A DNA stretch of 64,000 bases, from positions 2,063,246 through 2,127,245 of the forward strand of contig NZ_STGC01000005.1 in the NCBI RefSeq assembly GCF_005222805.1, given 5' to 3'. This stretch comes from Devosia sp. FKR38 (GTDB taxonomy: Bacteria > Pseudomonadota > Alphaproteobacteria > Rhizobiales > Devosiaceae). Every line of letters starts with the position of its first letter. Within the stretch, counting starts at the first letter, position 1. Below, piece by piece: positions 8,952-17,476 of the stretch. The notes beneath the pieces were generated by a model. The model saw only the letters and a list, made by a program, of their open reading frames with translations, had not been told where the DNA came from and ran no database searches. The translations under genes were made by a program, and so were the position numbers.

Positions 8952-10496
8952 GTGACTGATCTATCAACGGGCGCCGCCATGCGCAGCGGCAGCCCTGACG
9001 CGTCGTCGAACGCGGATGCGCAACCCATCCTTGAGCTGCGCGAGCTGGAGAAGCGCTATGGCTTCATCCAGGCGCTCAAGCCCGCCTCGCTGGCCTTCCG
9101 CCGCGGCGAAATCCACGCCATCGTCGGCGAGAATGGCGCCGGCAAATCCACCCTGATCAAGCTGCTCACCGGCGTCATCCGCCGCACCGGCGGCAAGATC
9201 GTCTGGAACGGCGCCGAGGTCGAGCTCGCCACCCCCAATGAGGCCATTGCCCACGGCATCAATGCCGTGCACCAGGAAGTGGTGCTCTGCCGCCATCTCA
9301 GCGTGGCTGCCAATATTTTCCTCGGCGACGAGGCCGTCAAATTCGGCCTGCTGCAGAAGCGCGAAATGACCCGCGCTGCCCAGAAGATCCTCGACGACAT
9401 GGGCTTCAACCTGCCCGCCGATATCCTCTTGGGCGATCTCACCATCGGTCAGCAGCAGCTGGTCGCCACCGCCCGCGCCTCGCTACGCGGCACCAAATTC
9501 ATCATCTTTGATGAGCCCACCGCCTATCTCACCCGCTCGGAGGCGGCACAGCTCTTCGCGCTCATCCGCCGGCTCAAGGACGAAGGCGTCACCATCGTCT
9601 ACATCAGCCACCGCATGGAGGAAGTCTTCGAGCTGGCCGACCGCGTCTCGGTGCTGCGCGACGGCACCCTGGTGGGCACGCGCAACATTTCCGACACCAA
9701 TGATGCCGAGCTGGTCGCCCTGATGATCAACCGCTCGCTCGAGCAGATCTACCACAAGGAAGCCATTCCCCTCGGCAAGGTCCTGCTGGAGACTCGCAAT
9801 CTCAGCGGCAAGGGCTTCAACAATGTCTCGCTCACGGTCCGCGCTGGCGAGATCGTCGGCCTCTATGGCCTGATCGGCGCCGGCCGTAGCGAATTCGCGC
9901 TCAGCGTCTTCGGCCGCAATCCCAAGACCGCGGGCGACATCGTCTGGCAGGGCAATGTGGTCGACATGCGCAATGAGCGCACCGCCATCGACCTGGGCAT
10001 TGCTCTGGCCCCCGAGAGCCGCCGCGACCAGGGCCTCAATCTCAACCTGCCCATTGGGCTCAACATCAACCTGCCGGTCTATGACCAGATCAACAGCGGC
10101 ATTGTGGTCAATGCCGGCGAGGAAAAGCGCCGCGCCGACCAGCAGATCAAGGATCTGGGTATCAAGACGCCGTCGCGCAATTCGCTGGCCTCGTCCATGT
10201 CCGGCGGCAACCAGCAGAAGATCGTCATCGGCAAATGGCTCAACCATGGCGCCGAACTCTTCATCTTCGACGAGCCCACCGTGGGCGTCGACGTCGGCAC
10301 CAAGGCCGAGATCTATCGCCTCTTTGCCAAGCTGCTCAAGAATGGTGCCGGCATCATCCTGATCTCGTCCTATCTGCCCGAGGTCTATGAGCTGGCCGAT
10401 ACGCTGCACGTCTTCCGGGACGGGCATCTGGTGGGCAGTCAGGCCTACCGTGAAAAAACGCACGAAGACATCCTCGCCGAGGCCATCGGCGTCTGA
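8952..10496 (+). CDS. Sugar ABC transporter ATPase, tandem-domain RbsA type
   Basis: A 514-aa protein with two ABC domains. Domain 1 has Walker A GENGAGKSTLIK, a signature region LTIGQQQLVATARA and Walker B FIIFDEPTAYL. Domain 2 has a degenerate Walker A (LIGAGRSEFALSVFG), signature MSGGNQQKIVIGKWL and Walker B LFIFDEPTVGVDVG. A degenerate second P-loop is normal for the RbsA/MglA group. The GTG at 8952 follows a strong GGCGGGGGAA ribosome site. It energises the permease encoded next. Confidence 0.92.
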   Translation: MTDLSTGAAMRSGSPDASSNADAQPILELRELEKRYGFIQALKPASLAFRRGEIHAIVGENGAGKSTLIKLLTGVIRRTGGKIVWNGAEVELATPNEAIAHGINAVHQEVVLCRHLSVAANIFLGDEAVKFGLLQKREMTRAAQKILDDMGFNLPADILLGDLTIGQQQLVATARASLRGTKFIIFDEPTAYLTRSEAAQLFALIRRLKDEGVTIVYISHRMEEVFELADRVSVLRDGTLVGTRNISDTNDAELVALMINRSLEQIYHKEAIPLGKVLLETRNLSGKGFNNVSLTVRAGEIVGLYGLIGAGRSEFALSVFGRNPKTAGDIVWQGNVVDMRNERTAIDLGIALAPESRRDQGLNLNLPIGLNINLPVYDQINSGIVVNAGEEKRRADQQIKDLGIKTPSRNSLASSMSGGNQQKIVIGKWLNHGAELFIFDEPTVGVDVGTKAEIYRLFAKLLKNGAGIILISSYLPEVYELADTLHVFRDGHLVGSQAYREKTHEDILAEAIGV

Positions 10497-10518
10497 ACGC
10501 CCCAGACTGGAGACAACA

Positions 10519-11487
10519 ATGACCACCGAAGTCACGCCAACGAGCGTTGCCCCCAAGAGGAACTTCAACTTCCTGTTCGCGCTCACCCTGGTGGGCCTGC
10601 TGCTGCTGCTGTGCATCGTGCTCTCGATCGCCACGCCCAGCTTTGCCACGGGCAACAATATCTCGAACCTGCTGCGTCAGGGCTCGATGATCGCCATTCT
10701 GGCCATCGGCCAGACCTTCGTCATCATCACCGCCGGCATCGACCTGTCGGTGGGCGCCGTGGTGGGCTTTTCCACCGTCGTGGTCGCCGGCCTGCTGCAG
10801 GCGGGCGTGCCCATTCCGATTGCCATCCTCATCACCCTGGCGGTGGGCCTCGCCATCGGCTGCTTCCACGCCTTCGGCATCGTCAAGATGGGCCTGCCGC
10901 CCTTCATCATCACCCTGGCGACACTGACCTCGCTGCGCGGCATCGGCCTTTTGATCACCAATGGCTCGACCATCAACATCACCAATGAGGCCTTCACCCT
11001 CTTCTCGCGCGAGAGCTTTCTGGGCGTGCCCAACCTGTTCTGGATGGTCGTGATCGTGGCCATTCCGGCCTTTGTCTTCCTGCACCTGTCCAAATGGGGC
11101 CGCTATCTCTATGCCGTCGGCTCCAATCCCGAGGCGGCGCGCCTCTCCGGCGTCTCTGTGCCCAAGATGATCTTTATCGCCTATGGCCTGTCGTCTATGT
11201 TCGCCGCCTTCGTCGGCGTCATGCTGGCCGCCCGCCTGGGCGTCGGCAATGCCACCCAGGGTGACGGCTGGGAACTGCAGGCCATTGCCTCCACCGTCAT
11301 CGGCGGCACCTCGCTGTTCGGCGCCATCGGCTCGGTACACGGCCCGCTCATCGGCGCCTTCATCCTGGCCACCATCGCCAATGGCGCCAATCTGCTGAAC
11401 GTCAATTCCTTCTGGCAGCGCATCATCACAGGCGTGCTGATCATCGTCATCGTCTTCTTCGACCAGCTCCGCCGCCGCAACCGCTGA
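10519..11487 (+). CDS. Sugar ABC transporter permease, RbsC type
   Basis: A 322-aa integral membrane protein with about 8-10 hydrophobic segments. It contains the family signature AILAIGQTFVIITAGIDLSVGA near residue 60 and the cytoplasmic YAVGSNPEAARLSGVSV loop that contacts the ATPase. The ATG at 10519 lies 22 bp after the ATPase stop with GGAGACA upstream. Last gene of the importer operon, followed by a terminator. Confidence 0.92.
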   Translation: MTTEVTPTSVAPKRNFNFLFALTLVGLLLLLCIVLSIATPSFATGNNISNLLRQGSMIAILAIGQTFVIITAGIDLSVGAVVGFSTVVVAGLLQAGVPIPIAILITLAVGLAIGCFHAFGIVKMGLPPFIITLATLTSLRGIGLLITNGSTINITNEAFTLFSRESFLGVPNLFWMVVIVAIPAFVFLHLSKWGRYLYAVGSNPEAARLSGVSVPKMIFIAYGLSSMFAAFVGVMLAARLGVGNATQGDGWELQAIASTVIGGTSLFGAIGSVHGPLIGAFILATIANGANLLNVNSFWQRIITGVLIIVIVFFDQLRRRNR

Positions 11488-11514
11488 CGGCCAACCGTTC
11501 CCGACGACCGCAAT

Positions 11515-11547
11515 GGCATCCGGCCCAGCCGGGTGCCATTCGCTTTT
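11515..11547 (+). terminator. Rho-independent terminator after the sugar ABC operon
   Basis: GGCATCCGGC at 11515-11524, a CCA loop, and GCCGGGTGCC at 11528-11537 form a 10-bp stem with one T-G wobble. It is followed by ATTCGCTTTTG, a modest T tract. Confidence 0.65.
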
Positions 11548-11648
11548 GCATAGTCTCTATACGGCCTTGGTCAATTTGGTCGCGCCACGTCCCGCGCTAC
11601 ATCGGCATCACACCAGCGCAACAGACGCGCTCCGCCACTCAGCCCGGG

Positions 11649-12080
11649 ATGCCTGCCATGTCCACCACCGCTTCCGCCACCGCTTCCAACATTGTCTCCA
11701 CCAACGGCGCCGTCACCGGCGGCGTGCGCAGCCTGCTGCGCCTTGAGGGCCTGTCCATCTTCGCCGCCGCCACAACGGCCTATGTCATCTCCGGCGGCAA
11801 TCTCTGGCTCTTTGCAGCGCTGTTCTTCGCGCCAGACCTGTCCTTTGCCTTCTACACCGTCAGTCCGCGTCTCGGCGGCGCCGCCTATAACTTTGTACAT
11901 AGCTATGCAACCGCCCTGGCCCTGGGCGCCCTCGGCTGGTTCTCGGGCATGCCCCTGCTCTGGCAGTTGGCGCTGATCCTGGCCGCGCATGCCGGCTTTG
12001 ACCGCGCCATGGGCTACGGGCTGAAATACGTCACGGCCTTCAACCAGACCCACCTCGGTCGCATCGGCCGCAACAAATAG
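11649..12080 (+). CDS. DUF4260 small membrane protein
   Basis: A 143-aa protein with three or four hydrophobic segments. The core LLRLEGLSIFAAATTAYVISGGNLWLF, APDLSFAFYTVSPRLGGAAYN and AAHAGFDRAMGYGLKYVTAF then HLGRIG match the DUF4260 family of unknown function. Both ATG 11649 and ATG 11658 are possible starts. It stands alone between the sugar operon and a degraded region. No function can be assigned. Confidence 0.8.
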   Translation: MPAMSTTASATASNIVSTNGAVTGGVRSLLRLEGLSIFAAATTAYVISGGNLWLFAALFFAPDLSFAFYTVSPRLGGAAYNFVHSYATALALGALGWFSGMPLLWQLALILAAHAGFDRAMGYGLKYVTAFNQTHLGRIGRNK

Positions 12081-12096
12081 GCAGCCACAATCCGCC

Positions 12097-12115
12097 GGCC
12101 GCGCACCACGCGGCC
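12097..12115 (+). terminator. GC-rich hairpin after the DUF4260 gene
   Basis: GGCCGCG at 12097-12103 and CGCGGCC at 12109-12115 form a perfect 7-bp stem with a CACCA loop. No T tract follows, so termination is only possible, not shown. Confidence 0.35.
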
Positions 12116-12168
12116 AGGCACCGATCAGGGTAACACTCGGGCTCGACGCACAGGAACCGTAGGGATGG

Positions 12169-12486
12169 TTGCCGTCGAAGGCCTTGTCGATGGTCTGGTC
12201 TTGCGGGTCGTTACGCGCGTTTCAGTCGCGCTATCCAAAGGTCTTGATCGGGCTGCGCACCAGGCCGGTGGGCGAAATCGCCGCGTTCATCATCATCGCA
12301 GGTGTCGAGTTCGGCGTGGCCCACAATCCTGTGCCCCGCGATGGCGTGGTGCGCATTGCGCATGAAGTGTTTGAGAGCGCCGAAGCCAAATTGCTCCTGC
12401 GCAAGGGCCCAAGGCTGTCGCCGGCGGCCAACGACCAGTCACGGCTCATGTCCGCCCGCATTGCCGGTCTGGTACGATTTGCCTGA
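12169..12486 (+). pseudogene. Remnant of a LysR-type regulator (effector domain)
   Basis: The frame reads FQSRYPKVLIGLRTRPVGEI, then AGVEFGVAHNPVPRDGVVRIAHEVF, then KLLLRKGPRLS. This follows the order of a LysR substrate-binding domain (a PxVxLxL strand, a small-molecule loop, an AGxEFGVA strand and an effector loop). There is no helix-turn-helix part and no plausible start, and the domain stops early. The rest of 12081-12639 shows no other gene. I read it as a decayed LysR gene. Confidence 0.45.
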
Positions 12487-12639
12487 GCGGCATGGGTGTG
12501 CGCTTGCAGTCGAACCATAGGGGACGTCGATGCACCCGCTCTGGGGCAGCGCCCTGGCCAACACACGGCAAGCCTTTGCGACTTCGGGCGACCGGCAGGC
12601 TGGCGCCTGCCGGTCTGACCTGTGCAACTGGGGGGCTGC

Positions 12640-14085
12640 CTAGAAGGGATAGTGCTGGCCGGCGTCTTCGATCGTGACCCAGCGCAGGTCGGTGAATTCG
12701 GCGATCGCGGCCTTGCCGCCGAAGCGACCGTAGCCGGACCCCTTCATGCCCCCGAATGGCATCTGGGCCTCGTCACTCACGGTTGGGCCATTGATGTGGC
12801 AGATCCCCGATTCCAGCCGGGCGGCAACGCCGAGTGCGCGCTGGATATCGCGGCTGAACACCGCCGACGACAGTCCATACTCGGTGTCATTGGCGACGCG
12901 GATCGCTTCGTCTTCGCCATCGACGCGGATGATTGGTTTGACCGGGCCGAACGATTCCTCGGTATAGACCCGCATGGCGGGCGTGACATTGTCCAGAACA
13001 GTGGCCTCGACCACGGTTCCGCTACGATTGCCACCCGCACGCAGGACCGCGCCCTTGGCCACGGCGTCGGCCACCAGGGCCTCGTTCTTTTCGGCGGCGG
13101 CAAGGCTGATGAGGGAGCCGATCACCACATGGCCACGCGGATCGCCCGCAGGCAGTTGCGCAGCACGGGCCGCAAGCTTGTCGACGAAGGCGTCCGCGAC
13201 CTTGTTGTCCACGATGATGCGCTCGGTGGACATGCAGATCTGACCCTGGTGCATATAGGCGCCAAAGATCGCCGCATTCACGGCACCATCGATATCGGCG
13301 TCATCCAGGACGATGAATGGCGCCTTGCCGCCCAACTCGAGCAGAGCGGGCTTGAGATGCCTGCCAGCCAGTTCACCGATGCGCTTGCCCACTGCCGTCG
13401 AGCCGGTGAAGTTTACACGCCGCACGGCGGGGTGCGCGATCAGGGTTTCCACGATCACCGCAGCGTCCTTGGGATCGTTGGTGATCACATTGATCACCCC
13501 CGCCGGCATGCCGGCTTCGTGCAGGCACTGCCCGATCAGTCGGTGCACGCCGGGGCAGGCCTCCGATGCCTTGAGGACCACCGTATTGCCACAGGCAATT
13601 GCCATGGCGATCGCTCGGGTTCCCAGGATCACAGGGGCGTTCCATGGTGCGATGCCCAGGCAGACGCCTGCGGGCTGGCGAATCCCCATGGCCAGGGTAT
13701 TGGGCTTGTCTGACGGGATGATTTCGCCGCTGATCTGCGTGGTCATGGCGCCAGCTTCGCGCAGCATGTTGGCAGCCAGCATGACGTTGAAGCCAGCCCA
13801 AGGTGCGGTCGAACCCGTTTCCTCGATCATCAGTTGGGTGAACTCGGCCACCTTGCCGGCCATGACATCAGCAGCCTTGTTCAGCAGGGAACGACGCTGA
13901 CCGGGGCCAGTCCTGGACCAGGTCTTGAAGGCCTGGGCCGCCGCCTCGACGGCAGCGTTGGCATCGGCAACGCCGGCGGCGGCGGAGCGGCTGGCCAACT
14001 GACCGGTATATGGGTCCATGCGGTCGAATGTAGCGCCGTCGGCTGCAGCGCGCGCGGCTCCATCAATAAGAAGTTCGATATCCAT
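12640..14085 (-). CDS. NAD-dependent aldehyde dehydrogenase, benzaldehyde/vanillin/salicylaldehyde type
   Basis: A 481-aa aldehyde dehydrogenase with IAPWNAPVILGTRAIAMA, general base motif LLELGGKAPFIVLDDAD and the nucleophile in HQGQICMSTERI. The GQICMST form and a DYV/MDIELLIDG start are typical of aromatic-aldehyde dehydrogenases (vanillin, salicylaldehyde, benzaldehyde) rather than betaine or succinate-semialdehyde enzymes. The ATG at 14085 has GGGAG upstream; a longer frame to 14259 overlaps the next gene and was rejected. It lies after the importer operon, in the same direction, and could oxidise the aldehyde released by the ThDP enzyme at 24.2 kb or the retro-aldol route at 32 kb. Confidence 0.82.
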   Translation of the reverse strand: MDIELLIDGAARAAADGATFDRMDPYTGQLASRSAAAGVADANAAVEAAAQAFKTWSRTGPGQRRSLLNKAADVMAGKVAEFTQLMIEETGSTAPWAGFNVMLAANMLREAGAMTTQISGEIIPSDKPNTLAMGIRQPAGVCLGIAPWNAPVILGTRAIAMAIACGNTVVLKASEACPGVHRLIGQCLHEAGMPAGVINVITNDPKDAAVIVETLIAHPAVRRVNFTGSTAVGKRIGELAGRHLKPALLELGGKAPFIVLDDADIDGAVNAAIFGAYMHQGQICMSTERIIVDNKVADAFVDKLAARAAQLPAGDPRGHVVIGSLISLAAAEKNEALVADAVAKGAVLRAGGNRSGTVVEATVLDNVTPAMRVYTEESFGPVKPIIRVDGEDEAIRVANDTEYGLSSAVFSRDIQRALGVAARLESGICHINGPTVSDEAQMPFGGMKGSGYGRFGGKAAIAEFTDLRWVTIEDAGQHYPF

Positions 14086-14203
14086 GACGTAATCTCCCTG
14101 CGCCTTCGCGCTTGTTGTTGGAAGCCGAGCATCTCGGCCATGTTGGAATGTACCGGCCCGGCTTTGGCCGGAACCTTGGCGCCGTCTCCCTGTCGGCGAC
14201 CTG

Positions 14204-15190
14204 CTAAGTCCTGCGCGCTGGAGCGACTTTTCGAATCGGGAGAAGGTCGAAAGGCACAAGCCTGCGGACCAATCCCCAAAGCCCTCCTGGCAGGAATACT
14301 GTTACCATGATCGCCAAAGTACCGATGGCGATAAAATAGGCGGTCCCCGCATCGATCAGCAGCTCGCGCAGGGCGAAGTAGATTATGGCACCCAGAATGG
14401 GTCCCTCGACCGTGCCGATGCCACCCAGGATGACGATGAACAGGATCGTCGCCGTCCAGTTGATGGAAAAGCCCGACGTCGGCGAGATGTTGAGGGCAAG
14501 CAGATAGTAGGCCGCGCCAGCCGCACTTGCCAGCGCGCCGCCGATGACCAGCACGGCCATTCTCATCCAGAAGACGTTCACGCCCAGGGCTTCTGCCGCC
14601 ACCTCATTGTCTCGCATCGCCCGTAGCGCCAGGCCATATTTGGAGTTCATCAGCAAGACGATGGCCAGCAGCGTGATCACCAGCACCAGGACAGCCGCGC
14701 CATAGGTCAGGGGAAGGCGGTCGACGCGGGGCACGATGCGCATCACGATCAGCGAGATGCCGCCGCCGGCGCCCAAGGCGTCCGTATGGTAGACAACCAG
14801 CCGGACGATCTCGGCGATTACCCAGGACCCGATCGCCAGCTGCGCGCCGGACAAGCGGAAGAGCGCAGGGGCAATGGCCACCGCCAGCAGGCCGCCACCG
14901 AGTGCGGCCACAGGAAGCAGATAGAAGGGCACCACGCCCATCTGGTTGGCTGTCACAAACAGCACATAGCCGCCCACGCCGATGAAGACCTGAAAACCCA
15001 TCAGGAAAAGGCCCGCGAAGCCGGCTAGAACATTCCAGATCAGCGCCAGAGCGAGGACGGCACAGAACTCGATCAAAATCGTCATGGCCTTGGCGGGCAT
15101 GACGAACGGTGCGATCGCCAAGGCTGCCAACGCAACACAGAGAAAGATGATGGAGCGTACGAGGTTCATGTTTGCGGTCATTGATGTCAT
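14204..15190 (-). CDS. Branched-chain-type ABC transporter permease (LivM-like)
   Basis: A 328-aa membrane protein with about nine hydrophobic segments. It has the LivM-family core VLAGFAGLFLMGFQVFIGVGGY, the cytoplasmic coupling segment ALRAMRDNEVAAEALGVN, and GGIGTVEGPILGAIIYFALRELL. Members import branched-chain amino acids, amides, urea or aromatic acids. Its start overlaps the LivH-like stop by 4 bp. It pairs with the LivH-like subunit to form the pore. Confidence 0.9.
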   Translation of the reverse strand: MTSMTANMNLVRSIIFLCVALAALAIAPFVMPAKAMTILIEFCAVLALALIWNVLAGFAGLFLMGFQVFIGVGGYVLFVTANQMGVVPFYLLPVAALGGGLLAVAIAPALFRLSGAQLAIGSWVIAEIVRLVVYHTDALGAGGGISLIVMRIVPRVDRLPLTYGAAVLVLVITLLAIVLLMNSKYGLALRAMRDNEVAAEALGVNVFWMRMAVLVIGGALASAAGAAYYLLALNISPTSGFSINWTATILFIVILGGIGTVEGPILGAIIYFALRELLIDAGTAYFIAIGTLAIMVTVFLPGGLWGLVRRLVPFDLLPIRKVAPARRT

Positions 15191-16038
15191 TTCGCAAAAA
15201 GGCCGCGTGGCCGGACCAGGAGGACAACGAGAAACACGATATGCCCCAGCAGTGGCGCAAAACTTGGCTGGATCATCCCGCCCAGCGCCTGTGAAACGCC
15301 CAGGATGAGCCCGCCTGCAAAAGTGCCCCAGATCGACCCCAGGCCCCCAAGAATGACCGTCTCGAAGGCGTAGAGCATCCAGTTGCCGCCCACGAAGGGG
15401 CCAAATGTTCCCCGCATGCCAAAGAAGATGGCGGCCACTGCAGACACCGCGATCGACAAGCCCATTGCCGTGGAAAAAATGCTCTTGGTGTCGATGCCCA
15501 TCAGTGTGGCCGTCCGGGCATCATCGGCTGTGGCGCGCACGGAGCGTCCGAAATTTGTGGCGTTAAACACTGCGGCGGTCAGGGCGAACACGCCAACGGA
15601 CACACCAAAGGTGATGATTGGCAAAAGGCCCATGGTCAAGGGGCCGATCTGGACAGAGGCAGGCCCCAGAAAGCCGGGGTCCAGGGACGCCGTATCGGCG
15701 GTGAAGGCGAGCTGCATCGCGCTCTGCAACACCATCGACAGACCAAAGGTGATCAGCAGGGGCGATGTCTCTCCGCGCCCCATGACCCGCTCAATCAAGA
15801 CGCGTTGGAGCGCCCAGCCGATGAAATACATGCCAACCACCACAACTGGCATGACGATCAACGGATGCAGGCCGGTCAGGCGCGTTGCCTCCAGGGCTGC
15901 GTAAGCGGACAGGACGATCAGGTCGCCGTGGGCAAGATTGATCTGCCGCATCAACCCCAGCGTCAGCGCAAGGCCGATGCCGAACAGGGCGTATAACGAG
16001 CCAATAAAGATGCCGTTCAGAAGGATCTCGACCATCAA
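15187..16038 (-). CDS. Branched-chain-type ABC transporter permease (LivH-like)
   Basis: A 283-aa membrane protein with typical LivH features: N-terminal GIFIGSLYALFGIGLALTLGLMRQINLAHGD, central VRATADDARTATLMGID coupling loop and FETVILGGLGSIWGTFAGGLILG. Coupled by 4-bp overlaps to its neighbours on both sides. Together with the LivM-like subunit it forms the translocation channel. Confidence 0.92.
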   Translation of the reverse strand: MMVEILLNGIFIGSLYALFGIGLALTLGLMRQINLAHGDLIVLSAYAALEATRLTGLHPLIVMPVVVVGMYFIGWALQRVLIERVMGRGETSPLLITFGLSMVLQSAMQLAFTADTASLDPGFLGPASVQIGPLTMGLLPIITFGVSVGVFALTAAVFNATNFGRSVRATADDARTATLMGIDTKSIFSTAMGLSIAVSAVAAIFFGMRGTFGPFVGGNWMLYAFETVILGGLGSIWGTFAGGLILGVSQALGGMIQPSFAPLLGHIVFLVVLLVRPRGLFAK

Positions 16039-16730
16039 TGTGTCCCGAAATATGCTGCGGAAATAGCGGATCGGTCCACCTGGTCGGACCGTCCCGCCAA
16101 AGCGATCTGGCCATGCCGGATACAGGCGAAGTTGTCAGACGACGACAAGGCGCGGCCGATGTCCTGTTCGACGATGATCGTCGTCAGTCCCTCGCGCCGG
16201 ATTGTCTTGAGCGCTTCATAGACAACATCGACGGCCGCGGGGGAAAGCCCGAGCGAAAGCTCGTCGCACAGCAGCGCCAGAGGATTGGACATCAGGGCTC
16301 TGCCGATCGCGACAAGCTGCTGTTGCCCGCCCGACAGAGCCATCGCATTGCGGTGTCGGAGCGGCCCGAGTGTGGGAAACAGATCGTAGATCCGCTCCAG
16401 CGTCCAGTTGCCCTGGCGCTTGCTGTTCTTGCCGAGCAGGAGGTTTTCCTCGACCGACAGGCTGGCAAACAGACGGCGCCCTTCCGGCACCACGATCAAC
16501 CCACGCTGGACGATCGTGACGGGCGATAGGCCTATGATGGATTGGCCGTCAAACTGGATATCGCCCTGCTGGGCATCCAGGAGGCCGGAAAGGGTGCTGA
16601 AAAGCGTGGACTTTCCAGCACCATTGGCGCCGATCAAAGCCAGGCAATCCCCGCGCGCGACCTTGAGCTCAATGCCGAAAAGGACGGCCAATGCGCCGTA
16701 ACCGGCGTGCAGGTTAGTGATCGAGATCAT
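16035..16730 (-). CDS. Branched-chain-type ABC transporter ATPase (LivF-like)
   Basis: A 231-aa ABC ATPase: Walker A GANGAGKSTLFS, Q-loop region, GLIVVPEGRRLFASLSVEENLLLG (LivF hallmark), signature LSGGQQQLVAIGRAL, a Walker B read as LALLCDELSLGLSP, and switch His replaced by Gln in IIVEQD, which is normal for LivF. The start at 16730 (MISITNLHAGYG) overlaps the LivG-like stop by 17 bp; the longer frame to 16820 was rejected. The aspartate-glutamate pair of Walker B is present (CDEL). Confidence 0.92.
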   Translation of the reverse strand: MISITNLHAGYGALAVLFGIELKVARGDCLALIGANGAGKSTLFSTLSGLLDAQQGDIQFDGQSIIGLSPVTIVQRGLIVVPEGRRLFASLSVEENLLLGKNSKRQGNWTLERIYDLFPTLGPLRHRNAMALSGGQQQLVAIGRALMSNPLALLCDELSLGLSPAAVDVVYEALKTIRREGLTTIIVEQDIGRALSSSDNFACIRHGQIALAGRSDQVDRSAISAAYFGTH

Positions 16731-17469
16731 CGCTGTCAGGCTCCAGGCCGAGATAGATTTTACGGACCTCGGGGCTCTCCATGGTGGCCTTGGGGCTCCC
16801 GTCGGCCACGACAACCCCATTGCCCAGCACCAGCAGGCGGTCCACCGCCCCTGTCAGGATATGGACCAGATGCTCGATCCAGATGATCCCAAGGTCGGGC
16901 CCCACCAGTCCGGTCACAGTAGCGGCCAGTTCCTGGGCCTCGTCGTCCGTGAGGCCGCCGGCGATTTCGTCGAGCAGCAGCAGCGAAGGCCGGGTTGCGA
17001 GCGCACGGGCCAGTTCGAGCCGCTTGCGGTCGAGCAGCGGCAGCTTGCCCGCCAGGGCGTCTGCCCTGGCGGAAAAGTTGGTGAGGTCCATGATGTCGGC
17101 AACCAGCTCATCGGCGGCTTTGCCCCCCAGCTGCGCACCGAAACGCGCAGCGACCAGCAGGTTCTCGTAGACCGACATATCGGCAAACGCTTGTGGCACC
17201 TGAAAGGTGCGTCCTATGCCCATTTGCGCCCGCCGCGAGGCCTTCAGCGTGGACACATCAACTCCATCGAGCCGGACGCTCCCCGCATCGATCGGAAGAC
17301 CACCGGAAATGGTGCCGAACAAGGTTGTCTTGCCCGAGCCATTGGGTCCGATGATTCCCAGCAGCTCTCCACGCGCCATGCTGAAGGTTACGCCCTCCAG
17401 AACAGGAGTCGCACCGTAAGACTTCGATACGCTCCGTATCTCGAGGAGGGCGTTGACCGGTTCGGACAT
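16714..17469 (-). CDS. Branched-chain-type ABC transporter ATPase (LivG-like)
   Basis: A 251-aa ABC ATPase: Walker A GPNGSGKTTLFG, GIGRTFQVPQAFADMSVYENLLVA (LivG hallmark) and Walker B LLLLDEIAGGL. The signature region reads LPLLDRKRLELARAL, where LSGG is replaced, a substitution frequent in LivG-type subunits. The switch His is in WIEHLV. The start at 17469 (MSEPVNALLEIR) was chosen over a 14-residue extension. It follows the binding-protein gene by 7 bp. Confidence 0.9.
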   Translation of the reverse strand: MSEPVNALLEIRSVSKSYGATPVLEGVTFSMARGELLGIIGPNGSGKTTLFGTISGGLPIDAGSVRLDGVDVSTLKASRRAQMGIGRTFQVPQAFADMSVYENLLVAARFGAQLGGKAADELVADIMDLTNFSARADALAGKLPLLDRKRLELARALATRPSLLLLDEIAGGLTDDEAQELAATVTGLVGPDLGIIWIEHLVHILTGAVDRLLVLGNGVVVADGSPKATMESPEVRKIYLGLEPDSDDLDH

Positions 17470-17476
17470 GGTGAGC